A stretch of 25,151 nucleotides of DNA from Armatimonadota bacterium. GTDB taxonomy: Bacteria; Armatimonadota; JAAZEB01. The position numbers and the translations under genes were made by a program. Of the stretch, positions 9,091 through 16,376 are shown in pieces (positions within the stretch are counted from its first letter, which is position 1; the number at the start of each line of letters is the position of its first letter). Under the pieces are notes generated by a model that was given only the letters and a program-made list of their open reading frames with translations, did not search any database and was not told the origin of the DNA. Where the stretch lies: NCBI GenBank assembly GCA_012841485.1, contig DUUU01000287.1, positions 1 to 25,151 on the forward strand. Direction: 5' to 3'.

Positions 9091-9115
9091 GCGGGCGATA
9101 TAAAGTTATGCCCGC
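9091..9115. promoter_or_regulatory. Possible operator: inverted repeat with AT-rich centre
   Basis: The arms GCGGGC (9091-9096) and GCCCGC (9110-9115) flank a 13-bp spacer, GATATAAAGTTAT, which is strikingly AT-rich for this genome. The site lies 138 bp upstream of the leftward Gfo/Idh start and 137 bp upstream of the rightward promoter. It could be a repressor site for the Gfo/Idh gene, or the spacer could hold that gene's -10 element. Evidence is symmetry and composition only. Confidence 0.3.
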
Positions 9116-9251
9116 AGCCACCCGGCTCCTCTTTCAGCCGGCACCCGGAAGACGTGCCAGCTCTCGGATAACCTGGCGGGAAATGGCTTTCCGATACGCC
9201 CGCGAGATCCGGCGAGACCGCGCCGCGGGTGTATTCATCTGGCACGATTCA

Positions 9252-9260
9252 TGCTATAAT
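9252..9260 (+). promoter_or_regulatory. Extended -10 promoter of the zinc-ribbon gene
   Basis: TGCTATAAT (9252-9260) combines a perfect TATAAT hexamer with the TGn extension, in an otherwise GC-rich sequence. The -35 position (about 9232-9237, TATTCA) is poor, as is usual for extended -10 promoters. Transcription should start near 9267, giving a leader of about 146 nt before the zinc-ribbon start at 9413. Confidence 0.7.
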
Positions 9261-9412
9261 AGGCGCCAGTCTATACCCCGGTGTGGCTCTGATGACGAAC
9301 AGCCCCTTACAGGAGTGTGGCTGCCATCGGTTTCCCATGCTCTCCGGACGTTGGGCGATACGGGCGAGCGCCTCGCACCGGGAACGCTTTTACGAAAGGA
9401 GGTCGGGAGGAG

Positions 9413-9691
9413 ATGGCAGCAGATAAGACGCTGGCCTGCCGTGACTGCGGCACGGAGTTCGTGTTCACCGCCGGTGAGCAGGAATTCTTCGCGCAGAAAG
9501 GCTTTAGTGACCCCACGCGGTGCCCGTCCTGCCGTGCCACGCGCAAGATGGAGCGCATGCGCCAGCAGAACGACGCGATGAGCGCGCCGATGAGTGGCGG
9601 CTTCAGTAGCCGCGGACGCGACCGCGACCGCCGCGGCGGCCGCGATGACGAATTCGACTACGACGAGCGCCCGCGCCGCGGACGCTGGTAA
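9413..9691 (+). CDS. Small zinc-ribbon protein with Arg/Gly-rich tail
   Basis: The protein has 92 residues. AAAGGAGG lies about 10 nt upstream of the ATG. Residues 8-42 form a zinc ribbon: CRDCG (9-13) and CPSC (about 36-39), separated by the conserved TEFVFTAGEQEFFAQKGF stretch. This matches the 'probable zinc-ribbon domain' family (PF13451 from memory), common in several phyla and of unknown function. The rest is low-complexity and charged: Gly, Ser and Arg/Asp (SRGRDRDRRGGRDDEFDYDE), resembling RGG-type RNA-binding tails. This suggests a nucleic-acid or ribosome-associated role, but that is inference. It is monocistronic, with a strong promoter and a long leader. Its 3' side now abuts an antisense group IIC intron. 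Confidence 0.85.
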   Translation: MAADKTLACRDCGTEFVFTAGEQEFFAQKGFSDPTRCPSCRATRKMERMRQQNDAMSAPMSGGFSSRGRDRDRRGGRDDEFDYDERPRRGRW

Positions 9692-9703
9692 CGGTCGGAT
9701 CCA

Positions 9704-10044
9704 ATCGGGTAGGCGGGGTCGTTGCCGGCCCCGCCCCCCACACCAACCGGCATGCGGGTCCGCACCGGGCGGGTAGCCAGTCATCTGGCGGGAAGACAAA
9801 CCTCCTGGGATAAGCCTACGTTCTTTCGCCCCGCACCTGCTGGATCTACCGAGAGCCGGTCTTGGGAATCACGGGTGAGTTGCCCTCGGCCTACTATCCG
9901 GTTTCTGTTCGTCAGGTCGTGGCTGTGGCTCGGGCTTCCTCCGGACCCCGTCTCATGGCGATGCCCTTGCCTCCGTAACAGTTCCGATTCCCTGGACTGT
10001 AGAGGACTTTCACCTCCGAGAACGTACGCATGCCCAGCGTACAC
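9704..10044 (-). mobile_element. ORF-less group IIC (bacterial class C) intron
   Basis: Read on the minus strand, this 341-nt segment has group IIC intron landmarks. It starts GTGTACGC (10044) and folds at once as GTACGC/GCGTAC (10037-10042 with 10024-10029). It then carries GGAGGTGAAAGTCC (about 10018-10004), GGAGGAAGCCC and CCTGACGAACAG in domain I, in the same order as I recall for the Oceanobacillus iheyensis intron. Domain V is 9743-9772: a CGC triad rather than AGC, a 2-nt UG bulge, and a short UGCG-GACC-CGCA tip, all IIC traits. Domain VI is the hairpin 9712-9735, followed by CTACCCGAT with a candidate branch-point A and an AT 3' end at 9704. No maturase/reverse transcriptase ORF is present where domain IV should carry one. 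Mobility or splicing would need a protein in trans. Boundaries are inferred. Confidence 0.82.
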
Positions 10045-10049
10045 CGATG

Positions 10050-10072
10050 AAGGGAGCCCCCAGGGCACCCTT
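10050..10072. terminator. Terminator-like hairpin beside the intron 5' end
   Basis: AAGGGAGCCC (10050-10059), loop CCA, then GGGCACCCTT (10063-10072) pair at 9 of 10 positions with one A-A mismatch. In intron orientation the hairpin ends 5 nt (CATCG) before the intron start. Class C introns are known to insert just downstream of Rho-independent terminator stems, so this is probably the target. With the intron removed, the hairpin would lie about 18 nt after the zinc-ribbon stop, fitting an original terminator of that gene. The U-tract is poor. Confidence 0.55.
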
Positions 10073-10230
10073 CGCGCGTCGAGAGCCCCCTGCGCGCCTT
10101 CCACTCAGAAGCACGGCCCCTCATCCGCGCCGCCAATCGCCCACGGGAGGATCGACATACTCGCGATGAGAGGAGCTTGCATCCGGCGCGGTGAAATCGC
10201 TCTTGAACCTTCTGTGTGAGGAGACTGCGG

Positions 10231-12006
10231 TTGGGCATTCTTTCATGCTTTCGGGAGTTCGGCGCGCGGACGCGCCGTGTGGGTCAATTGCTTGTCGGCC
10301 TTTCGCTCTGCTCGTGCCTTCCCGTCGCCGCCCAGGAGGTGGCCGGTGTGCCGGGATGGCAAGTGAGAGAGCCGACCCCGGGGACGCACCGCGTCTGTAC
10401 AGAGGTGGGGGGCGCGCTCGCCGGACGGGGCAGCGTGAAGATCACGGGCCTCACCCATGAGGGGAACGCGCGCGCCTGCCTCATCCAGGAGTTCATGCGC
10501 GAGACGGCCCTGCCCACCGGCACAACATACCGATACGCCTTCTCCTATCGCACCGCTCCGGAGCTCACCGGCACGCCCATGGTGATTCTTGACTCCTACA
10601 CCCGCGAGGGCGAGAAGGGGCGCACGCAACTCGCGCTCCAGCGGCTGGAGCCCTCGATGGAATGGAAGCGTGTTGAGGGCGAGGTTCAGGTAGGCGAAGG
10701 CGTGGTACGCACGCGGCTTCTCCTCTATCTTTACGGCGCGGGCACTGTTTGGTACGACGATGCCTTCTTCGGCGAGGCCGAACCGGGCGCGGCAAACCGG
10801 TTGAAAAACGGCGGCTTCGAACCGCCTTTCTCCTCCGTGTATGACCTCGCCCCGGAGCAGCGCAGCGGGCCCGTGCGCCTGGTCGCCGGCTTCGATAACG
10901 CCGCGCTGGGCACGGTGAAGCAGATCGGCCCTGATGAGTTCTACCTCCACGCCGTCCCGGCGGAGGGCCGGCGCTCTCCCTTCCTGTGGTTCCACTTCCG
11001 GGTGGAGGGGTGTGCCGGCCGCGAGATCACCTTCCACGTCAACCCGGCGCCCTTCTCCCGCGAGGAGACTGCGGGCAACGGCACGCGCATTCCGGTCGTC
11101 AGCGAAGATGGCGAGCGCTGGACCGGCGTCACGGAGAAGTCGTGGAGCGAGGATGGAAGCTGCCTCACCTTCACGCACCGTTTCACGCGCTCGCCGGCGT
11201 GGGTCTGCTCCTTCTTCCCCTTCACAGAGGAGCATGTGACACGCTTCACCACCCGGAACGCGGCCAGTCCCTACTTCGCGGCAGGCGTGCTTGGCAAGAC
11301 TCGCGAGGGCCGGGACCTCCGCTACTACACGATCACCGACCCGGCCGTGCCGGAAGCTGAGAAGCGCGTCCTCTTCTTCACATCACTCCAGCACGATCTG
11401 GAGACGACCGGTGCGCTCGCCCTGGAGGGGATCTGCCGCTATCTTCTCTCGGATGACCCCGGCGCGGCCCGGCTTCGCCGCTCCTGCGTCACCTACGTGG
11501 TGCCGATCATGAACCCAGACGGCATCGCCGGCGGCAACCTCTACTGTCCTGTCGGGAATATGAATCGCCAGTGGGGCCTTGGCACCACGCCGGAGGTGGG
11601 GCACGTGGAGCGCTTCGCGAAGCAGCTCGCGGCGCGCGGGCGCCCGATCGATCTCTATATGGATTTCCACGGCTGGTGTACCCCGGATCACACCACCCTC
11701 TTCATGACCTTCGGCAAGGAGATCACGGACGCCGCTACCGAGTCGGACGCCCTGCGGCTGGCCGATTGCATCAAGAAGCGACTGGAGGGGAAGTCGCACA
11801 ACACCATCTGGCGCAAGATGGAGAGCTTCGTCACGTCCGGCGTGATCGACCTGCGCCGGATGGCGCCCGGGTGGATGCGCTTTGAAGCGGGCGCACGCCT
11901 GGCCTACTCCATCGAAATCTTCGGCGAGGGCGAGTGTACTCAGCAGGGCTATCTCGATTGGGGCCGGGCGTTCGCGCAGGGCATGGATGAGTTCTACGCG
12001 CGGTGA
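10231..12006 (+). CDS. Secreted M14-family zinc carboxypeptidase-like protein with N-terminal carbohydrate-binding-like domain
   Basis: Predicted exported metallopeptidase, 591 residues from a TTG at 10231, chosen because GAGGAG lies 7 nt upstream; an in-frame GTG at 10216 lacks a site. A signal peptide (about residues 17-35) ends near VAAQ. Residues about 40-200 resemble a CBM-type beta-sandwich and about 215-335 a second beta domain like the N-terminal domain of AGBL-type M14 peptidases. The catalytic domain (about 345-590) keeps the zinc ligands His388 and Glu391 (QHDLE, an HxxE) and His480 (DFHGW). It also keeps NPDG (428-431), Asn445-Arg446 and the general-base Glu562 (YSIEIFG), so it should be active. 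The usual HPGE is replaced by HDLE. The target could be peptide or cell-wall cross-links. It converges on the glycosidase with 5 nt between stops. Confidence 0.82.
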   Translation: MGILSCFREFGARTRRVGQLLVGLSLCSCLPVAAQEVAGVPGWQVREPTPGTHRVCTEVGGALAGRGSVKITGLTHEGNARACLIQEFMRETALPTGTTYRYAFSYRTAPELTGTPMVILDSYTREGEKGRTQLALQRLEPSMEWKRVEGEVQVGEGVVRTRLLLYLYGAGTVWYDDAFFGEAEPGAANRLKNGGFEPPFSSVYDLAPEQRSGPVRLVAGFDNAALGTVKQIGPDEFYLHAVPAEGRRSPFLWFHFRVEGCAGREITFHVNPAPFSREETAGNGTRIPVVSEDGERWTGVTEKSWSEDGSCLTFTHRFTRSPAWVCSFFPFTEEHVTRFTTRNAASPYFAAGVLGKTREGRDLRYYTITDPAVPEAEKRVLFFTSLQHDLETTGALALEGICRYLLSDDPGAARLRRSCVTYVVPIMNPDGIAGGNLYCPVGNMNRQWGLGTTPEVGHVERFAKQLAARGRPIDLYMDFHGWCTPDHTTLFMTFGKEITDAATESDALRLADCIKKRLEGKSHNTIWRKMESFVTSGVIDLRRMAPGWMRFEAGARLAYSIEIFGEGECTQQGYLDWGRAFAQGMDEFYAR

Positions 12007-12011
12007 CTGCC

Positions 12012-13514
12012 TCACCGGAACCGGAACGCGTAGAGGTCAGCATCACTCAGCTCGAAGCGGAGGCGCACCGGCCGCCCGGCGAGGGCGCTCACATCGCTCC
12101 CCCGCTTCCAGACCACCGGGCGCTCGACGGAGTCACCGAACATCTCATGGCAGTCGGCCAGGGCAAACCCGGGAATCGGCGAGCCGGCCGCGTCCTGGAT
12201 CTCGACGCGCAGCGTGCCGGCCGCCGAGGTGGCGAAGTTGATCCATAGGTGGCTCCCCTCGAAGCGGATCGGCTTTGTGAGCACCGCGCCACCGCTCAGG
12301 GGCGCGTTCACCGAGACGAACCCATCCAGGCGCACGGTGTAGCGTCGGAGGAGGGTTTGGGTGCCGGTCCAATAGCTTTCCGTAGCGTAGAGGGACAGTT
12401 CGTTCGCCGCGCCGGGAAGACTCGCGGCAGTCTCGACCGGATGCCAGGCAATGTACTGGTGGCCATAGTTCCAGGTATCGGGGCGCTCGGGTCCGGGGCG
12501 CAGAAACGCCTCCCCCCACCGACGGAAGGTGCGCCCGTCACGGCTACTCATGAAGAGGCCCTCCGTGAGCGCCATGCCATACCGGTCGCACGCACGCGAG
12601 CGGTGCCGGCGGTGCTCCAGCTCCGGCAGCGCCTCCATCGAGGGCGACCATCCCCGCTCCACGTAGCGCGTGGGAAAGCCCAGAAGGAGATGCGGCGCGC
12701 GGTGGTGCGGCTTGACCTGGTTCGTATAGAGCTGCTCTCTTGGTGCGCCGGGATACTCCAGGGGCACCGGCTCGGTCCAATGGAGAAAATCCGGCGACGT
12801 TGCCGTGAGGATTCCCCGGCAGCCGCCATCGAAGAAGCGGACGTAGGCGCGGTACTCACCGCGCGCCGAATCCCAGAACGCCAGGTTTTGCGAGTCGAAC
12901 GCGCCCTTCGTAATCACCGGCTCCTTCGAGAGGAGACGCCAGTGAAACCCGTCGGGCGATCCCAGCGCGTTCAGCCCCTTCAGTTCCCACGAGACCGCGA
13001 GCGCCTTGTAGCGCGCGTTCGGCGCGGCGTCGGGGTTCTCATCCTTGCACAGGGCGATGTGCCCGGCGCAGATCGGCACGCCATCGAGCTCGCCGGTCGC
13101 GAGCACGATGTTGTTCGCCCGCGAACCCTCGTACTCCACCAGGCCGAGCGACGGCTTCTCCCAGTGGATGCCGTCCCGGCTCTCGGCGTAGCAGGTGACC
13201 AGCGGATGCGGCGTGTCCGCGACGCCCTTGGGCGAGCCCAGCTGCCAGCCGTGGTAGTACATTCGGTAGAGGTCGCCGTCGCGGAAGACGCTGTAGTAGT
13301 TGCACCCGCTCCCTTCCCAGGGCGCGTCGTGCACCAGGACGACCTCGCGCGGGATCGGATGGTGCAGCACCTGCCGGGCGCCGCCCTCCAGACGCTCAAT
13401 CAGGAAGTCATCCACCATCAGCTCCAGGCGCGAGCCGATTGGAATCGCGGCATCCCTGCCAGCGCCTGGCGCCATCAGCGATGCGCTCATTCCCTGCGAG
13501 AGAAGTGTCGCCAT
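12012..13514 (-). CDS. Five-bladed beta-propeller glycosidase-like protein (GH32/43/130-type fold)
   Basis: The protein has 500 residues from ATG 13514, with GGAGG 9 nt upstream. No signal peptide is visible, so it is probably cytoplasmic. After a short N-terminus comes LELMVDDFLIERLEGGARQV (30-49), followed by repeated blade motifs of the propeller glycosidases: DGDLYRMYYHGW (79-90), CYAESRDGIHWEKP (108-121), SPDGFHWRL (186-194), DSQNLAFWD (207-215) and TATSPDFLHWTEP (237-249). A C-terminal beta-sandwich (about 400-500) follows, as in GH32-like enzymes. Catalytic acids cannot be assigned confidently. Members of the clan hydrolyse or phosphorolyse fructans, arabinans or mannosides; the substrate here is unknown. 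It is the last gene after argH (123-nt gap) and may be co-transcribed by read-through, although its function is unrelated to arginine. It could instead have its own promoter. Confidence 0.7.
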   Translation of the reverse strand: MATLLSQGMSASLMAPGAGRDAAIPIGSRLELMVDDFLIERLEGGARQVLHHPIPREVVLVHDAPWEGSGCNYYSVFRDGDLYRMYYHGWQLGSPKGVADTPHPLVTCYAESRDGIHWEKPSLGLVEYEGSRANNIVLATGELDGVPICAGHIALCKDENPDAAPNARYKALAVSWELKGLNALGSPDGFHWRLLSKEPVITKGAFDSQNLAFWDSARGEYRAYVRFFDGGCRGILTATSPDFLHWTEPVPLEYPGAPREQLYTNQVKPHHRAPHLLLGFPTRYVERGWSPSMEALPELEHRRHRSRACDRYGMALTEGLFMSSRDGRTFRRWGEAFLRPGPERPDTWNYGHQYIAWHPVETAASLPGAANELSLYATESYWTGTQTLLRRYTVRLDGFVSVNAPLSGGAVLTKPIRFEGSHLWINFATSAAGTLRVEIQDAAGSPIPGFALADCHEMFGDSVERPVVWKRGSDVSALAGRPVRLRFELSDADLYAFRFR

Positions 13515-13637
13515 CTCCCTCTCCCTCCGTGCCGCCAGCGGTGCCAGGGTGTTCGCCACCACCGGGCAGCTTCCTGCGCCAGGAGAGGTTTTCTTTGCTC
13601 CCGCGAGAGAGCGCGGTGCGCGGTGTGGACGCGGAAC

Positions 13638-15017
13638 CTACACGCCGCCGAGGAGCTCTCGTGCCAGGGCAATCTGCTCGCGGACGCGCTCGGGTGCGGT
13701 GCCCCCCTCACTCGTCCGCCGGGCGGCGCTTCGCTCGGGTGAGACCTCCAGGAGGGCATCCTCCGCAAAGAGCGGGCTGTAGGCGCGCAGCTCGTCCAGG
13801 GAGAGATCCTCCAACGCCCGGCCCTGCTCCAGGCAGGCCATGACGATCCGGCGGGAGACGTCGTGCGCGTCGCGGAATGGGAGGCCCTTGCGGACCAGGT
13901 AATCGGCCAGGTCGGTCGCCGTGGAGAAGTCGCCCCGGGTGGCTGCCGCGAGGCGGTCACGATTGAAGCGCGCGGTCTGGATCATCGCGGCCATCACCTT
14001 GAGGCACCCGCGCGCGGTATCCGCCGCGTCGAAGAGCGGCTCCTTGTCCTCCTGCATATCCTTGTTGTAGGCCAGGGGCAGGCCCTTCACCATCATGAGG
14101 AGAGAGACGAGGCTGCCGGTCACGCGCCCGCTCTTGCCGCGGATCAGCTCGGCCAGGTCGGGATTGCGCTTCTGGGGCATCATGCTGGAGCCGGTGGTAA
14201 AGGCGTCGTCCAGCCGGCAGAAGCCGAACTCGCGGCTGGTCCAGAGGATCAGCTCCTCGCAGAGGCGCGAGAGGTGGACCATCAGCAGGGCGCTGGCGGA
14301 GACGAACTCGATGATGAAGTCGCGGTCGGAAACGGCGTCGAGGCTGTTGGGGGCCACGCGCGAGAAGCCGAGCTCCCGGGCCACTTGCTGCCGGTTGATG
14401 GGGAAGGTGGTGCCGGCCAGGGCGCCCGCGCCGAGGGGCATCCAGTCGGCGCGGTCGATCACGCCGCCGAACCGGGTATAATCACGCTCGATCATCCAGA
14501 AGTAGGCCATCAAGTGGTGCCCGAGAGAGACCGGCTGGGCGTGCTGCAGGTGAGTGTAGCCGGGAAGGATGACGTCCGCCAGCTCTTCAGCGCGTTCGAC
14601 AAGAACCTGCTGGAAGTGGCGAATGCCGGCGCGCACCTCACCGGCGGCGTCTTTGACGAAGAGGCGGGCGTCGAGCGCCACCTGGTCATTTCGCGAGCGC
14701 GCCGTGTGCAGCTTGCGCGCGGTCTCGCCAATCTTCTCGGTCAGCCGCGCCTCGACGTAGGTATGCACATCCTCGTACTCGGTGACGGGCACCGTCGGGT
14801 CGGCTTCCCACTCGCGCAGGATCTCCTCCAGGCCGGCGACAATGCGGGCAGACTCCTCCGGGGTGATGATCCCGGTTGCGCCCAGCATGCGCGCGTGCGC
14901 GATCGAGCCGCGCACATCGTAGGGAAGCAGCCGCGCGTCAAACGCGAACGACGCGCCCCACTCCTCGGCCAGCACCTCCGCCGGCCGCTCCTCGCCATGG
15001 CTCCACAGTGTTCTCAT
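13638..15017 (-). CDS. argH: Argininosuccinate lyase
   Basis: Cytoplasmic enzyme that splits argininosuccinate into arginine and fumarate, the last step of the pathway. It has 459 residues, the normal length. The fumarase/ASL superfamily signature GSSMMPQKRNPD (276-287) carries the catalytic serine loop. HTARSRNDQV (104-113) and GYTHLQHAQP (153-162, with the catalytic histidine) are both intact. The ATG at 15017 begins MRTLWSHGEE, close to the usual start of the family, although the ribosome site (GAAGG, 5 nt upstream) is modest. It lies 86 nt after argG in the same operon, so substrate production and use are adjacent. No anomaly is seen. Confidence 0.97.
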   Translation of the reverse strand: MRTLWSHGEERPAEVLAEEWGASFAFDARLLPYDVRGSIAHARMLGATGIITPEESARIVAGLEEILREWEADPTVPVTEYEDVHTYVEARLTEKIGETARKLHTARSRNDQVALDARLFVKDAAGEVRAGIRHFQQVLVERAEELADVILPGYTHLQHAQPVSLGHHLMAYFWMIERDYTRFGGVIDRADWMPLGAGALAGTTFPINRQQVARELGFSRVAPNSLDAVSDRDFIIEFVSASALLMVHLSRLCEELILWTSREFGFCRLDDAFTTGSSMMPQKRNPDLAELIRGKSGRVTGSLVSLLMMVKGLPLAYNKDMQEDKEPLFDAADTARGCLKVMAAMIQTARFNRDRLAAATRGDFSTATDLADYLVRKGLPFRDAHDVSRRIVMACLEQGRALEDLSLDELRAYSPLFAEDALLEVSPERSAARRTSEGGTAPERVREQIALARELLGGV

Positions 15018-15103
15018 CTTCGCCTTCGGGGATGGAATGGCGCGGGCGGCGGGCAGGAGCCCCCACCCGCCGCCGATATCGCGCCTTATTGGGATAACGC
15101 CAC

Positions 15104-16297
15104 TCAGTCGAGCTTCGACTTGAGTTGCAGGTACATCCGGCTCTGCATGCCGTGATTTTTGACCATACCAAGCGCCTCGCGCTGGTCGAAGGTCTTGCTA
15201 TCGAACGACGCCAGGTCCTCGCTATAGAGCGCCCAGGGGCTGCGGCGCCCGATCACCTTCGCGTGTCCCTTGAACAGCTCGAGGAAGACGGTGCCGGTGA
15301 CGCGGCGCTGGGTGGCGGCGATGAACGCATCGAGGTCTTCCTTGAGCGGGTCGAACCACAAGCCCTGATAGGCGAGCTCGCCCCACTTGCGGTCGACGAC
15401 CGCCTTCATACCGAGCTCCGGGCGCGTAAGCACCAGGGCTTCGAGGGCACGATGCGCCGTGAGAAGGGCGACGGCCGCCGGGCACTCGTAGTTCTCGCGC
15501 ACCTTCAGGCCGAGCATGCGGTCTTCCATGATATCGATGCGGCCGACGCCGTATTCGCCCGCGATGGCGTTCATCTGCTTCACGAGCGCCAGGCCGTCCA
15601 TGCGCTCATCGTCCAACGCCACGGGCACGCCGTCCTCAAACGTGATGGCGATGCGGCGCGGGGTGTTCGGGGAGGCGTCGTGGCCCTTGGTCCACTGGAA
15701 GATCTCCTCGGGCGGGGCGAAGTCGGGCTCTTCCAGGCGCCCACCCTCAATGGAGCGGCCCCAGATATTCTCGTCGATGGACCAGATCTTCTCCACGCTC
15801 TGGCTGATGGGCACGCCCTTCTGCTTCGCGTACTCGATCTCCTCGGAGCGCGTGAGGTTCTTCTCGCGCATCGGGGCCAGGATCGGCATCTCCGGGCAGA
15901 ACGCCCGCATCGGGAACTCGATGCGGAACTGGTCGTTCCCCTTCCCCGTGCAGCCGTGGCAGAAGGCGTCCGCCTTCAGGCGCGTCGCGATCTCGACCGC
16001 CTTCAGGCCAATCAGCGGCCGGGCGATGGACGTGCTGATCGGATAGCCCATATAGTCGCCGTTGGCGCGGATCGATGGGAAGATGTAATCGCGGACAAAC
16101 TCGTCCTTGGCATCGATGGTGTAGTGCTCGGTGCCCAGCGCGCGCGCCTTCGCCTCTGCCTGGCGAATATCTTCCGCCGGCTGACCCACATCCACCGTCA
16201 CGGTAATCACGTGATCATAGCCATAGTCCTCGCGGACCATCGGTATGCATACGGAGGTATCCAGCCCTCCGCTATAGACAAGCACGATCTTCTTCAC
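15104..16297 (-). CDS. argG: Argininosuccinate synthase
   Basis: ATP-dependent condensation of citrulline with aspartate to argininosuccinate, in the cytoplasm. It has 397 residues from the GTG at 16297, giving (V/M)KKIVLVYSGGLDTSV, the standard family start. An ATG six codons upstream (16315) has no ribosome site. The PP-loop is YSGGLDTS (about residues 8-15). The citrulline/aspartate-binding stretch HGCTGKGNDQ (about 113-122) is intact, and the body is collinear with type I ArgG proteins. It lies 79 nt after argF and 86 nt before argH, consistent with one transcript. Assignment is secure; only the start choice is uncertain. Confidence 0.97.
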   Translation of the reverse strand: MKKIVLVYSGGLDTSVCIPMVREDYGYDHVITVTVDVGQPAEDIRQAEAKARALGTEHYTIDAKDEFVRDYIFPSIRANGDYMGYPISTSIARPLIGLKAVEIATRLKADAFCHGCTGKGNDQFRIEFPMRAFCPEMPILAPMREKNLTRSEEIEYAKQKGVPISQSVEKIWSIDENIWGRSIEGGRLEEPDFAPPEEIFQWTKGHDASPNTPRRIAITFEDGVPVALDDERMDGLALVKQMNAIAGEYGVGRIDIMEDRMLGLKVRENYECPAAVALLTAHRALEALVLTRPELGMKAVVDRKWGELAYQGLWFDPLKEDLDAFIAATQRRVTGTVFLELFKGHAKVIGRRSPWALYSEDLASFDSKTFDQREALGMVKNHGMQSRMYLQLKSKLD

Positions 16298-16376
16298 AGG
16301 AACCCCCCAGTCCATCGAGGACGGCAGAGTGCGAACAGCCGCTCGGGCCTTCCCTTTCGGCTATCCGAGGTAGACT

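Larger units (their letters stand above)
8953..9251. other. Intergenic region between divergent genes, upstream part
   Basis: No gene is seen on either strand in this stretch. It must carry the promoter of the leftward Gfo/Idh gene, but no confident -35/-10 pair is visible. It holds a 12-bp direct repeat and an inverted repeat with an AT-rich spacer, which are listed separately. Confidence 0.45.

Noticed and set aside
9712..9735. Perfect GC hairpin after the zinc-ribbon gene as its terminator
   Set aside because: There is no T-run, and its position and the following CTACCCGAT make it domain VI of the group IIC intron read on the other strand.
9781..10238. Minus-strand frames of about 107 codons inside the intron as a degenerate maturase
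   Set aside because: They run through structural RNA domains and show no reverse-transcriptase motifs such as YADD.
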